Shown: positions 1 to 6,773, counted from the first letter of the stretch. The stretch: DNA of 20,639 bases from an uncultured Bacilli bacterium (GCA_910587535.1 CAJUKM010000011.1:1-20639); one strand, 5' to 3'. The notes: generated by a model from the letters alone, not told the origin. Numbers and translations are program-made.

Positions 1-31
1 TACTCCAAAGTAATGTCATTCAACAGCTTTT

Positions 32-502
32 TTAAATATTTAACTTTAATTCAATTTGTTTCATTTCTTCAGTACTTATGAAATTAGGGTTATATTTAAT
101 GTTTATTTTGATTTTTTCACGTTCATCGTATTTTTTGTGTAAATAATCCTCATAGAAATTACTTTCTACTTTTTCGATACCCTCAATCTCAAATAAATCT
201 TCTATTGCTCCCATATAGCAATATTCACAACAAAGATCATCTCTAATAATCGTATAATCTGACGTATTAGATTTGGGGTGTTTGTCAAAAGAGTATAAAC
301 ATGGAAATTTTCTAACATCTAAAAAATACAAAATTTCCATTTTTATTATTTTAGGACTTGTTAAACTAGAATCATATTTTAGATATATGTATAATTGTTC
401 ATCATTCTTAATTTCGACATCTAAAATTCCGTTTAAAGACATCAAATATTGTTTCAATTCATCATGTCCCCAGTTATCGATTATAAGAGTTAATTCAGAC
501 AT
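32..502 (-). CDS. Small cytosolic protein with two HMA-like (heavy-metal-associated) folds
   Basis: This 156-residue protein has no signal peptide or membrane segment and appears to be built from two related halves. The second half (about residues 82-156) follows the pattern of an HMA metal-binding domain: a beta strand, then LCCEYC (a CxxC with an extra Cys before it), then a helix, the typical 'EGIEKVES' turn (compare 'PGVxxVxV'), and a late 'ISTEEMKQIE' helix. The first half (residues 1-60) has the same helix-turn pattern ('LMSLNGILDVEI', 'TSPKIIKMEI') but no cysteine pair. It could be a metal chaperone or sensor, or a relative that has lost the role in its first half. An AAAGGA ribosome binding site lies about 9 bases before the ATG, and a TATAAT box sits at 533-538 with a weak -35. 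The family assignment is inference from pattern only. Confidence 0.6.
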   Translation of the reverse strand: MSELTLIIDNWGHDELKQYLMSLNGILDVEIKNDEQLYIYLKYDSSLTSPKIIKMEILYFLDVRKFPCLYSFDKHPKSNTSDYTIIRDDLCCEYCYMGAIEDLFEIEGIEKVESNFYEDYLHKKYDEREKIKINIKYNPNFISTEEMKQIELKLNI

Positions 503-578
503 ATTAAAATTCCTTTTCTATATAGATTTGTCATTATATAAGTGTGTTTACTAAATTGACGAAATTTAGTTAAATTCG

Positions 579-607
579 TTGTACTATAATAAATGTTTTA
601 GTATAAT
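579..607 (+). promoter_or_regulatory. SigA-type promoter of the type I toxin mRNA
   Basis: The -35 box TTGTAC (579-584) and the -10 box TATAAT (602-607) are separated by exactly 17 bases. Transcription is expected to start near 613-615 and would give an mRNA of about 240 nt ending at the hairpin at 823-860. A second TATAAT at 585-590 has only a distant TTGACG (23-base gap) and is less likely. Confidence 0.6.
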
Positions 608-645
608 TTGTCCAGGGAATATATTAACAGTTGAGTGCTTGCCAA

Positions 646-663
646 CTTTCGCAAGAAAGGAGG
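646..663 (+). promoter_or_regulatory. Small GNRA hairpin covering the toxin ribosome binding site
   Basis: CTTTC (646-650) and GAAAG (655-659) form a 5-bp stem closed by the GNRA tetraloop GCAA. The right arm overlaps the ribosome binding site AAAGGAGG (656-663) of the peptide that follows. Local hiding of the ribosome binding site is usual in type I toxin mRNAs; its effect here is inferred. Confidence 0.45.
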
Positions 664-671
664 CTGATGAT

Positions 672-755
672 ATACATAAGAAAGATTTCTTAATCTTATC
701 TCTTATTCTAATTATCTTCTTACTGATAGCCTTACTTTTTACTCTAGTAAAGTAG
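672..755 (+). CDS. Type I toxin-like single-span membrane peptide (27 codons, apparent AUA start)
   Basis: The frame codes for a 27-residue peptide: a charged head (HKKD), about 20 hydrophobic residues rich in Leu/Ile/Phe, and a C-terminal 'LFTLVK' before TAG. This resembles the putative holin-like and other membrane-acting type I toxins of Firmicutes. A strong AAGGAGG (657-663) stands 8 bases before ATA at 672, so AUA seems to be the start codon. The only nearby ATG (667) is 3 bases from the ribosome binding site and gives an 8-residue dead end. The toxin call is also supported by a promoter upstream, a terminator downstream and an antisense RNA candidate over the 3' UTR. A single base change from ATG to ATA could instead have silenced the toxin; infC in this window also appears to use AUA, so a functional AUA start is credible. 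Confidence 0.55.
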   Translation: MHKKDFLILSLILIIFLLIALLFTLVK

Positions 756-765
756 TAATCCATAA

Positions 766-806
766 TAAGAGAAAAGCACTCAATTTACTTTCAGTAGATT
801 AAGTGC
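766..806 (-). terminator. Terminator of the antisense RNA candidate
   Basis: 776-789 pairs with 793-806 over 14 positions with one mismatch and one G-U pair, around a 3-base loop. Read on the minus strand it is followed by TTTTCTCTTATTAT. On the plus strand the same hairpin sits in the 3' UTR of the toxin mRNA. Confidence 0.55.
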
Positions 807-854
807 TAACCAATTTATTGGCGAGTACTCAACATTGAGGTGTTAAGTATTCCC
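768..854 (-). ncRNA. Candidate antisense (antitoxin) RNA opposite the toxin 3' UTR
   Basis: On the minus strand a TAAAAT -10 box (861-866, weak -35) would start an RNA near 854. It runs through two hairpins and ends at a strong hairpin (776-806) followed by TTTTCTCTT. The RNA would be about 85 nt and fully complementary to the 3' UTR of the toxin mRNA. It also contains AGCACTTAA, which can pair over 9 positions (one G-U) with TTGAGTGCT near the 5' end of the toxin mRNA (631-639). The convergent layout and the repeats resemble par-type type I systems. The weak -35 is the main doubt. Confidence 0.4.
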
Positions 855-860
855 TTTTTT
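823..860 (+). terminator. Terminator of the toxin mRNA
   Basis: GAGTACTCAACA (823-834) pairs with TGTTAAGTATTC (841-852) across a 6-base loop, with one mismatch and one G-U pair. It is followed by CCTTTTTTATTTTA on the plus strand. Confidence 0.7.
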
Positions 861-898
861 ATTTTATGCAAGTTCCCTTGACATATTCACAATACCAT

Positions 899-926
899 AA
901 AAACGCACTTTTATCAAGTGCGTTTT
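899..926 (-). terminator. Terminator after tRNA-Leu
   Basis: AAAACGCACTT and AAGTGCGTTTT form a perfect 11-bp stem with a 5-base loop. On the minus strand it ends in TTTTT, about 40 bases after the tRNA. The T-run exists in both directions, so it also insulates the toxin-antitoxin locus. A second small hairpin (ACTCGAA/TTCGAGT, 934-950) lies between it and the tRNA. Confidence 0.75.
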
Positions 927-962
927 ACTTAATACTCGAAAAGTTCGAGTTTCCTATCAATC

Positions 963-1049
963 TGGTGCCTCTGGCCGGACTCGAACCGGCACGATATCAC
1001 TACCACTGGATTTTGAGTCCAGCGCGTCTACCAATTCCGCCACAGAGGC
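963..1049 (-). tRNA. tRNA-Leu (anticodon CAA)
   Basis: Read on the minus strand, the acceptor arms GCCTCTG and CAGAGGC pair, followed by discriminator A and an encoded CCA. The anticodon arm is CTGGA-CTCAAAA-TCCAG, giving anticodon CAA (reads UUG). The T arm has GGTTCGAGTCC with flanking CCGG pairs. The long variable arm and the 87-base length are typical of a class II leucine tRNA. It is transcribed on its own between its promoter (1061-1089) and the terminator at 899-926. Confidence 0.97.
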
Positions 1050-1060
1050 ATTACATAGAG

Positions 1061-1089
1061 ATTATAGCATAGTTTTAATCTCTAAACAA
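1061..1089 (-). promoter_or_regulatory. Promoter of tRNA-Leu
   Basis: On the minus strand an extended -10 box, TGCTATAAT (hexamer 1061-1066), lies 17 bases after TTGTTT (1084-1089). The -35 overlaps the last codon and stop of scpB. The tRNA begins about 12 bases after the -10. Confidence 0.6.
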
Positions 1090-1669
1090 CTTTTTCTTCG
1101 ATATTCTCTTTATAAATAGAAGTAAACAGTTCTGATTCTTCCTCTTTCTCAAATGTTTCTACATCGATCTTTGGTAAATCCTCTATCGATGCTAGACCAA
1201 AATAATCCAAGAACTCTCTCGTAGTACCGTAAAGATTAGGTTTTCCCGGCATCTTAGATTTTCCGACTATTTTAACTAGTCCTCTGGCACATAATTTTCT
1301 AATGATCTGTCCGCAGGCAACACCTCTCATATCGTCTATCATTACTCTAGTTATAGGTTGGTTATATGCTACTATGGCTAAAACTTCGAGTGATGATTCG
1401 CTGAGACTTTGGCTTTCTGGATTTCCTAAAAGTTTGTGATAATAATCTTTGTGTTCCTTCTTTGTCGTCAGTTTAAAAGCATCTCCGAGATAACTGACTC
1501 TAATTCCATACTCATCGCCTTCATAACGTCTTTGTAACTCTTTTAGAATTTCTTTTGCTCTTTCTTTATCGATATCCATAACTTCGCATAAAGTATTTAG
1601 CGTGATTCCTTCATCACCTACAGCAAAGAGTATACCCTCTAAAACTCCTGCTAAATTCATTTTGATCAC
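1082..1669 (-). CDS. scpB: Segregation and condensation protein B
   Basis: The 195-residue protein matches ScpB: two winged-helix domains, the opening 'LAGVLEGILFAVGDEGITL', the central 'EVLAIVAYNQPITRVMIDDMRG' type block (about residues 94-115) and 'LYGTTREFLDYFGL' near residues 147-160. ScpB dimers bind the ScpA linker and join the SMC ATPase to form the condensin that organises newly replicated chromosomal origins. Its start overlaps the scpA stop by four bases (ATGA), which implies translational coupling. A second possible start is the internal Met at residue 4. The end of the gene supplies the -35 region of the tRNA-Leu promoter. Confidence 0.95.
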   Translation of the reverse strand: MIKMNLAGVLEGILFAVGDEGITLNTLCEVMDIDKERAKEILKELQRRYEGDEYGIRVSYLGDAFKLTTKKEHKDYYHKLLGNPESQSLSESSLEVLAIVAYNQPITRVMIDDMRGVACGQIIRKLCARGLVKIVGKSKMPGKPNLYGTTREFLDYFGLASIEDLPKIDVETFEKEEESELFTSIYKENIEEKVV

Positions 1670-2394
1670 TTCGCTTCTATTAAAATATTTGAAAAATTCT
1701 GTTCTTGTTTTATATCTATCTCTTTATTCTTAGTCATCTCTAATATAGAGAGAAATGTTACAACTATATAGTCTCTAGTCGGTTCTTCAAAAAGTTCGAA
1801 GAAATCTACTCTCTTATGCTTACCTAGAATGTCTCTGATCTCTCTCGTTCTTTTTTCGACACTAAGTTCTTTTCTAGTTATCTTAGTCGATAAAGGTTTA
1901 GTAAACTTTTGTCTTTCTAGAAAGAAGTTCATAGCTTTTACGAGATCATCTATGGTGGTGTCTGTATTTAATGGAACCTCTGTTTTATATTCAGATAAAC
2001 TTTCTGGCAATTTAGTGAGTACTTCGCCCCGTTTGCTCTCTAAAAGTTTAAAATCTTCGCACAGTTCCTTATATCTTTTATATTCTATTAGCCTATTTCT
2101 CAGTTCTTCTTCGGTTCCTATTTTAAATTCTAACTGTTCTGAGTCATCTTCTGAATCCTTTATGTTTAAAAGCATTTTACTTTTTAAATGGATAAGTTCG
2201 CTAGCTAAGACTAAATATTCACTTGCTATATCGATATTCATCTCTTCCATTTCGTCTATAAAATTCAGGTATTCGCTCGTTATGTGTTCTATTGGAACCT
2301 CGTAGATGTCCATTTTAGATTCTTTTACTAAATGTAAGAGGAGATCTAATGGACCACTGAAATCATCTATCGTAAATTGTAGTCGTTCTTTCAT
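1666..2394 (-). CDS. scpA: Segregation and condensation protein A
   Basis: This is the kleisin subunit of SMC-ScpAB. The N-terminus has the family hallmark 'FSGPLDLLLHLVKESKMDIY', and the C-terminal winged helix ('VTFLSILEMTKNKEIDIKQEQ') binds the SMC head. The length (about 242 residues) is normal. ATG at 2394 is chosen because it overlaps the stop of the upstream gene as ATGA; a GTG two codons earlier (2400) is also possible and lies closer to the AAGGA ribosome binding site. The gene is coupled to scpB behind it and to the membrane-anchored protein before it. Confidence 0.95.
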   Translation of the reverse strand: MKERLQFTIDDFSGPLDLLLHLVKESKMDIYEVPIEHITSEYLNFIDEMEEMNIDIASEYLVLASELIHLKSKMLLNIKDSEDDSEQLEFKIGTEEELRNRLIEYKRYKELCEDFKLLESKRGEVLTKLPESLSEYKTEVPLNTDTTIDDLVKAMNFFLERQKFTKPLSTKITRKELSVEKRTREIRDILGKHKRVDFFELFEEPTRDYIVVTFLSILEMTKNKEIDIKQEQNFSNILIEAK

Positions 2395-3275
2395 GAACAC
2401 TCATATCCTTCAGCTTCCATTTTAAACTTTATGACATTGTTATATGTGCCTTTTTGAAATAGTTTATTATCTTTTAGTTTTGAAAAAGAAGTCACGTTTT
2501 CATAGTCGAACGAAGAAAGAAATATGAAACTGTTCGTCTCTTCTACTATCGAAGCATTAACTCCAGTATATTCGTTATATGTCTTTTCTAGTTTGCGAGC
2601 TTCTAGTAGTTCTTTTGCATATTCTTCTAGATTCGGATTTGAATACGTATGTTTTTTTGTAACTTTAGTAAGTTTTTTTAAATAGAGTTCATAATCGTAT
2701 ACGAAGTCACCCTTTTTACAAGTTATCGATGCTAGACCTGATTCGTCAGATTCAGATTCTAAAGGAGATATCGTGTCATCTGGAATATAGCTTATGACAA
2801 AATATGTCGTCGTGTCTATATCCATGTTAGAGATATCGATTTCGAAAGGAAGTGACTTTGTGATTCTCCCTAAAAGCAATCTTCTTCCGACAAAAGTCTT
2901 TCGATCTTCAAAAAATTCTAGATAATAGTTTGCTTTATCGAGTTCAAATACGTCTTCACTATTGGCATTGAAGGAAAGAGTTTTTTTATCCGAGCTTAAA
3001 GCTATGTCTGTTAACTCAATTTCATTAAATTTTAATGTACTTTTACTGCCTATTTGATAAAACGCACTCCTATTCGTTTTATTGTCTTCTTCGGGCTTTT
3101 TGTCCTGTTCTTCTTTACCTATACCTAAAAAATCGGAAATTTCAGAATTATATTTTTTATAAATGTCTGGAATAAAGAATAAGAATCCCAATAATGCTAC
3201 AAATATTATAACGATAAACAACGGGTGTCCGGCTTTATCTCTTTTTTCTTTTACGTCTTCACTGTTCACGTCCAT
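2391..3275 (-). CDS. Uncharacterised single-pass membrane protein in the scpAB operon
   Basis: The protein has about 294 residues. After a short charged N-terminus comes one hydrophobic segment ('PLFIVIIFVALLGFLFFIP', about residues 18-36), then an acidic, low-complexity linker and a soluble domain of about 220 residues, which should face outside if the positive-inside rule holds. I do not recognise a catalytic motif. The ATG at 3275 is preferred over an upstream GTG (3302) because a TGTTAAAAT extended -10 (3293-3298) would start transcription near 3286, and GGATAGGA lies just ahead of the ATG. It shares its stop with the scpA start (ATGA), so it forms one transcript with scpA-scpB. A role linked to chromosome segregation is not shown by the sequence. 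Confidence 0.7.
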   Translation of the reverse strand: MDVNSEDVKEKRDKAGHPLFIVIIFVALLGFLFFIPDIYKKYNSEISDFLGIGKEEQDKKPEEDNKTNRSAFYQIGSKSTLKFNEIELTDIALSSDKKTLSFNANSEDVFELDKANYYLEFFEDRKTFVGRRLLLGRITKSLPFEIDISNMDIDTTTYFVISYIPDDTISPLESESDESGLASITCKKGDFVYDYELYLKKLTKVTKKHTYSNPNLEEYAKELLEARKLEKTYNEYTGVNASIVEETNSFIFLSSFDYENVTSFSKLKDNKLFQKGTYNNVIKFKMEAEGYECS

Positions 3276-3313
3276 CAATCCTATCCTATCCAATTTTAAC
3301 ACAAATTTAGCAA

Positions 3314-3343
3314 ATTAAAAAGACCATTTTAATCGTGGTCTTT
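3314..3343 (-). terminator. Terminator of hup
   Basis: AAAGACCA (3319-3326) and TGGTCTTT (3336-3343) form an 8-bp stem with a 9-base loop. On the minus strand it is followed by TTAATTT after the U-rich arm. It stands 15 bases after the HU stop codon. Confidence 0.75.
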
Positions 3344-3358
3344 AAGTTTCGTATTCTA

Positions 3359-3631
3359 CTAGTTAACAGAATCTTTAAGTTTGCTTCCTGCTTTGAATGA
3401 TACAACAGTTTTAGCAGCTATTGAAATAGGTTGTTTAGTTAATGGATTGATACCATTTCTAGCAGCACGTGTTTTAGTTGCAAATGTTCCAAAACCTACT
3501 AGAGCAACCTTTCCTTCTTTTTTTAATCCTGTTTCGATACCTTCTAATACAGCATCGAGTGCACGACCAGCGTCTGCTTTAGAAAAACCTGTTTTAGCAG
3601 CGATGATTTCGATAAGTTGTGCTTTTGTCAT
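3359..3631 (-). CDS. hup: DNA-binding protein HU
   Basis: This 90-residue protein is a full-length HU/IHF-family nucleoid protein. It opens with 'MTKAQLIEIIAAKTGFSKADA', contains the conserved 'VGFGTFATKTRAARNG' core and the beta-arm tip 'NPLTKQPI' with its intercalating proline, and ends with 'VSFKAGSKLKDSVN'. It binds and bends DNA as a dimer. The ribosome binding site GGGAGG lies 9 bases before the ATG. It is a single-gene transcript with its own promoter (3700-3727) and terminator. Confidence 0.97.
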   Translation of the reverse strand: MTKAQLIEIIAAKTGFSKADAGRALDAVLEGIETGLKKEGKVALVGFGTFATKTRAARNGINPLTKQPISIAAKTVVSFKAGSKLKDSVN

Positions 3632-3699
3632 TGTAAAATACCTCCCATTTTTTTAATTTATAAGGAAATCTATCAGATGCTATTCCTTACATTCAATAA

Positions 3700-3727
3700 A
3701 TTATCACATTTTAAAGGTAAAAATCAA
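3700..3727 (-). promoter_or_regulatory. Promoter of hup
   Basis: On the minus strand TTGATT (3722-3727) and GATAAT (3700-3705, preceded by TGT as in an extended -10) are 16 bases apart. The leader to the hup ATG is about 65 bases. Confidence 0.5.
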
Positions 3728-3789
3728 GCAAAAAGCATCAAATATACGAAAAATAGTACAATTTTACATAAAAAAGAGGCCGTGGCCAC

Positions 3790-5268
3790 TTATAATACAA
3801 ATGCTATCAAGTTGTTAGATCCTTTATTTACTATTTTTGTAATAGTAGAAGACAATTTAAATCTCGTTGCGTCTGGCATGAGCGAAAGTTTTCCTTGAAT
3901 TCCTTCTTTAACAATCGTATCTAAACTGCGACCGAATATTTCGCTTTTCCAAATACTCGTCGGATCCGTTTCGTAATCTTTCATCAAATAGTTAATGAGC
4001 TCTTTACTCTGTTGCTCGCTTCCTATAATCGGTTCGAACGTACTTTCGACATCGACTTTTATCAAGTGAATCGAACTCGCAACGGCTTTTAGTTTAACTC
4101 CATATCTACTTCCTTGTTTTATAATTTCTGGCGTTTCTAGTCTCATGTCCTTTAGTTCTGGATACATTATTCCATAACCGGCACTTTTTGCCATTTTTAA
4201 AGCTTCTTTTATCTGTAATGTCTCGCTTGCCCCTGAACTCCACTCTACAAACATTTTAAGTATACCTGCTTTATTTAAAGAGATGTCTCCCATAACCGAT
4301 TTTAGTGTCTCTCTATATAAATCATTTGTAGCCTCTAATTTGATAGTGACTACTCCTAATGATGCATCTAGAGAGCTTATATAACTTTTATCTATATAAT
4401 TACAATCTTGGAAATGGCCCAATATATCGTCGATGTCTTTTAATTTGTCTACAGATGTCACAGATTCTTTAATCTTAGTCAAAAATTCCTCTTTTATGGC
4501 ATGTTTGTTATCTAACACGTGAATCCATTCTGGAATACTTACGTTTACATCTAGTACCGGGAATTCCATGAGAGCGGTTTTAAGTATCTCCATTATGTCT
4601 TTTTCGTTCATCGTTTCGATACTTATCGGCATGACTGGAACGTCGTATTTTTCGCTCATTTCGGAAGACAATCTCACAGTTTCTGTATTAGTTGGATGAA
4701 CCGTATTCATGATTACTATGAACGGTTTACCTAGTCCTTTTAGTTCGCTTATAACTCTCTCTTCGGCATTTAAATATTCATTTCGAGGAATCTCTCCGAA
4801 CGAACCGTCAGTCGTCACAACTATACCTATGGTAGCGTGATCTCTGATCACTTTTTCTGTACCTATTTCAGCTGCTTCTATAAAAGGGATCTCTTCTGGC
4901 GTCCAAGGAGTTTTGACCATTCTTGGATTTCCCATCTCATCTTCATATCCATTTGCTCCTGGTATGACGTACCCGACACAATCGATAAGTTTGATATCAG
5001 TCGTAAATTCGTTTACTTCAATAGTTGCGCCGTTTGAGGGAACAAATTTCGGTTCGGTCGTCATGATCGTCTTTCCTTGGGCACTTTGAGGAATTTCGTC
5101 TAGACAATGTTTTTTTTCATATTCGTCTTTGATGTTTGGAACTACAAGATTTTCGATAAATCTTTTAATAAAAGTCGATTTACCAGTTCTTACTGCTCCT
5201 ACCACTCCTAAATAGATTTCTCCATTACCGCGCTTAGCAATAGACTCAATAACTTGTGTTTTATCCAT
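3790..5268 (-). CDS. spoIVA: Stage IV sporulation protein A (spore coat basement ATPase)
   Basis: The protein aligns over its full length with SpoIVA, the ATPase that polymerises on the forespore surface as the platform for coat assembly. The Walker A motif is 'GAVRTGKST', followed by 'GKTIMTTEPKFVP', 'LIDCVGY', 'TIGIVVTTDGSFG', a middle domain, and the C-terminal 'IGSEQQSKELINYLMKDYE' to 'LIAFVL' region needed for localisation and polymerisation. With ATG at 5268 ('MDKTQVIESIAKRGNGEIYLG') the length is 492 residues, equal to the Bacillus protein, and AAAGGA lies 9 bases ahead; the longer reading from 5310 has no such support. Mother-cell SigE control is expected from the family, but I could not find a clear SigE promoter. 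After the stop a GC-rich GGCCACGGCC and a T-run may end transcription. Confidence 0.97.
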   Translation of the reverse strand: MDKTQVIESIAKRGNGEIYLGVVGAVRTGKSTFIKRFIENLVVPNIKDEYEKKHCLDEIPQSAQGKTIMTTEPKFVPSNGATIEVNEFTTDIKLIDCVGYVIPGANGYEDEMGNPRMVKTPWTPEEIPFIEAAEIGTEKVIRDHATIGIVVTTDGSFGEIPRNEYLNAEERVISELKGLGKPFIVIMNTVHPTNTETVRLSSEMSEKYDVPVMPISIETMNEKDIMEILKTALMEFPVLDVNVSIPEWIHVLDNKHAIKEEFLTKIKESVTSVDKLKDIDDILGHFQDCNYIDKSYISSLDASLGVVTIKLEATNDLYRETLKSVMGDISLNKAGILKMFVEWSSGASETLQIKEALKMAKSAGYGIMYPELKDMRLETPEIIKQGSRYGVKLKAVASSIHLIKVDVESTFEPIIGSEQQSKELINYLMKDYETDPTSIWKSEIFGRSLDTIVKEGIQGKLSLMPDATRFKLSSTITKIVNKGSNNLIAFVL

Positions 5269-5318
5269 ATTTACTGTCCTTTCATTTAAGTCTAGTGTTA
5301 TATACTTCAAATTATTCC

Positions 5319-5341
5319 AAAAAAAATCGCTTTATAGCGAT
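5319..5341 (-). terminator. Terminator after the SanA/YdcF-like gene
   Basis: ATCGCT (5326-5331) and AGCGAT (5336-5341) pair around a 4-base loop. On the minus strand the hairpin is followed by eight T, four bases after the stop codon at 5346. It separates this gene from spoIVA. Confidence 0.75.
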
Positions 5342-5345
5342 AAAT

Positions 5346-6275
5346 TTAATTCCCATTTAATATTTTGATCAGTTTTGAAGATCCCTTTTTAGTTAAAATA
5401 GTCTCTTTTTGATCGTAGGAGAGATGAACTAAATCACCTTCTATTTCGACATCATAAGCTCTATCGTCGGAAATGATCAGTTTAAAGGCTGGGGAGAGAT
5501 CGCAGTTTCTTTTTTTAAATTGAAATTCTTTTAAGATACCTTTAATTTCGTCTAAATCTTTTCGTACTAGATATTTATCTTTTTCTTTATTTAAGTCTTT
5601 AATTAAGATGTATTCTTTATCGTTCGTTATAGTCCCCGATGCTCGAACGGATATTTCTTCACCAATATTTTTCGGTTCTGGTTTAATCATAGCTTTTAAA
5701 AAATCTTTAATTCTTGCTAAAAATTCTCTACCGTCTCTATATGTCTGACCTGAATATACTTTCTCCTGTGCGTCGCTCCCATAAGCTTCTAAGTCTAGTT
5801 TATCCGCTATATAAAGGGCTCTATATAGATGGTATTTTTGAGTTACAATATATAAACTTTCTACGCCAAATATTTCTTTTGCTCTGTAAACACTATCATA
5901 GGTCGAGAAACCAGCATGATCCATAAAAATGTCTTCTGAAGGAATTCCTGCTTCCAATATGTACTCTTTCATGACGTTGACTTCGTCATAGTCTACACTT
6001 CCATGATCTCCTGAGACGATAATTTTGGCCGATGCGTTTTCTTTATATAGTTCTATTCCTCTATCTAATCTTTCTTTTAACATCATACTTGGTTTTCCAT
6101 TTTCATTTAGGCCAGCGCCTAAAATTAGAATACAATCTAACTTTTTATCGATGATGTCATCTATGATCATATTCTCTGTACTTTTTTGGACATATAAGTC
6201 GATACTTATACAAGAAGATATACCTAAAAGAAATGTAACTATTAAAACGATTAGTATAGTCTTTATTCTTTTCAT
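5346..6275 (-). CDS. SanA/YdcF-like (DUF218) envelope protein with extra C-terminal domain
   Basis: The 309-residue protein starts with a signal-anchor or lipoprotein signal: a hydrophobic stretch ending in 'ISSC' (Cys22), which fits a lipobox. Residues 46-200 carry the DUF218 pattern: 'CILILGAGLNENGKPS', 'RLDRGIELY', 'IIVSGDHG', 'DEVNVMKEYI', 'AGFSTYDSVYRAKEIFGV' and 'YHLYRALYIA'. This family includes SanA (vancomycin exclusion at high temperature in E. coli) and YdcF; its biochemical role is unclear. The last 100 or so residues (about 205-309) extend beyond the usual family length and look like a separate beta-rich domain that I do not recognise. The ribosome binding site AGAGGTGATC stands just before the ATG. 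It is a single-gene unit with a terminator. Confidence 0.8.
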   Translation of the reverse strand: MKRIKTILIVLIVTFLLGISSCISIDLYVQKSTENMIIDDIIDKKLDCILILGAGLNENGKPSMMLKERLDRGIELYKENASAKIIVSGDHGSVDYDEVNVMKEYILEAGIPSEDIFMDHAGFSTYDSVYRAKEIFGVESLYIVTQKYHLYRALYIADKLDLEAYGSDAQEKVYSGQTYRDGREFLARIKDFLKAMIKPEPKNIGEEISVRASGTITNDKEYILIKDLNKEKDKYLVRKDLDEIKGILKEFQFKKRNCDLSPAFKLIISDDRAYDVEIEGDLVHLSYDQKETILTKKGSSKLIKILNGN

Positions 6276-6303
6276 TCGATCACCTCTTGTCCTAGAATAA
6301 CAT

Positions 6304-6334
6304 TTAAAAAGGAATATAGCAAATAGTATATTCC
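6304..6334 (-). terminator. Terminator of the comN-rel-dtd transcript
   Basis: GGAATATA (6311-6318) and TATATTCC (6327-6334) form a perfect 8-bp stem with an 8-base loop, followed on the minus strand by TTTTTAAATG. It begins two bases after the dtd stop. Confidence 0.75.
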
Positions 6335-6335
6335 C

Positions 6336-6773
6336 TTATTTAGAATCTATTATTATGTTAACCGGTCCATCGTGGATGGCACTTATTTGCATGTCGGCAC
6401 CAAAGATGCCCGTTTCCGTGTGGATGTACGATTTAAGCATTTCATTAAAATCTTCATAGAGCTTTTTCGATTCTTCCCCTCGCAAGGCTTTTATATAGCT
6501 AGGTCTATTTCCTTTTTTGGCATCTGCATATAGAGTAAATTGGCTGATAGATAAAATTTCTCCATTCGTATCGAGAATACTTTTATTCATAGTTCCGTCT
6601 TCGTCGTCGAATATTCTCAAGTTGACGCACTTTTTGGCTAAATATTTTAAATCTTCTTCTATATCGCCTTCTGTAAAACAGGAGAGTATCAGTAATCCGT
6701 TTTTACAACTTCCTTTTACTTCTCCATCTACTTTCACATTAGCTTCTTTTACTCGACTTACTAATACTCTCAT
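6336..6773 (-). CDS. dtd: D-aminoacyl-tRNA deacylase
   Basis: This 145-residue protein is a full-length DTD. It frees tRNA from mischarged D-amino acids and also glycine, working as a dimer in the cytoplasm. Visible hallmarks are 'MRVLVSRVKEANVKVDGEV' at the start, the active-site 'ISQFTLYADAKKGNRPSY' (about residues 76-93) and the cross-subunit Gly-cisPro motif in 'AIHDGPVNIII' (about residues 132-142). Its ATG follows the rel stop codon with no spacer, so it is translated from the rel transcript; rel-dtd is the usual Firmicutes order. Confidence 0.96.
   Translation of the reverse strand: MRVLVSRVKEANVKVDGEVKGSCKNGLLILSCFTEGDIEEDLKYLAKKCVNLRIFDDEDGTMNKSILDTNGEILSISQFTLYADAKKGNRPSYIKALRGEESKKLYEDFNEMLKSYIHTETGIFGADMQISAIHDGPVNIIIDSK

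Noticed and set aside
878..906. Perfect TTGACA on the plus strand at 878-883
   Set aside because: No -10 box at a proper distance (17 bases on is AAACGC) and a terminator follows at once.
866..1072. 68-codon plus-strand frame over the tRNA
   Set aside because: It lies antisense to tRNA-Leu; such frames arise from the conserved tRNA sequence.
1829..2305. 158-codon plus-strand frame
   Set aside because: Shadow of scpA; Ser/Leu-rich composition reflects the opposite strand and no ribosome binding site is present.
3765..3790. Terminator after spoIVA
   Set aside because: GGCC and GGCC leave only a 2-base loop; the T-run is present but the stem is not convincing.
5269..5318. SigE promoter for spoIVA
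   Set aside because: GAATAAT and TATATAAC are present but only about 7 bases apart; spacing does not fit.
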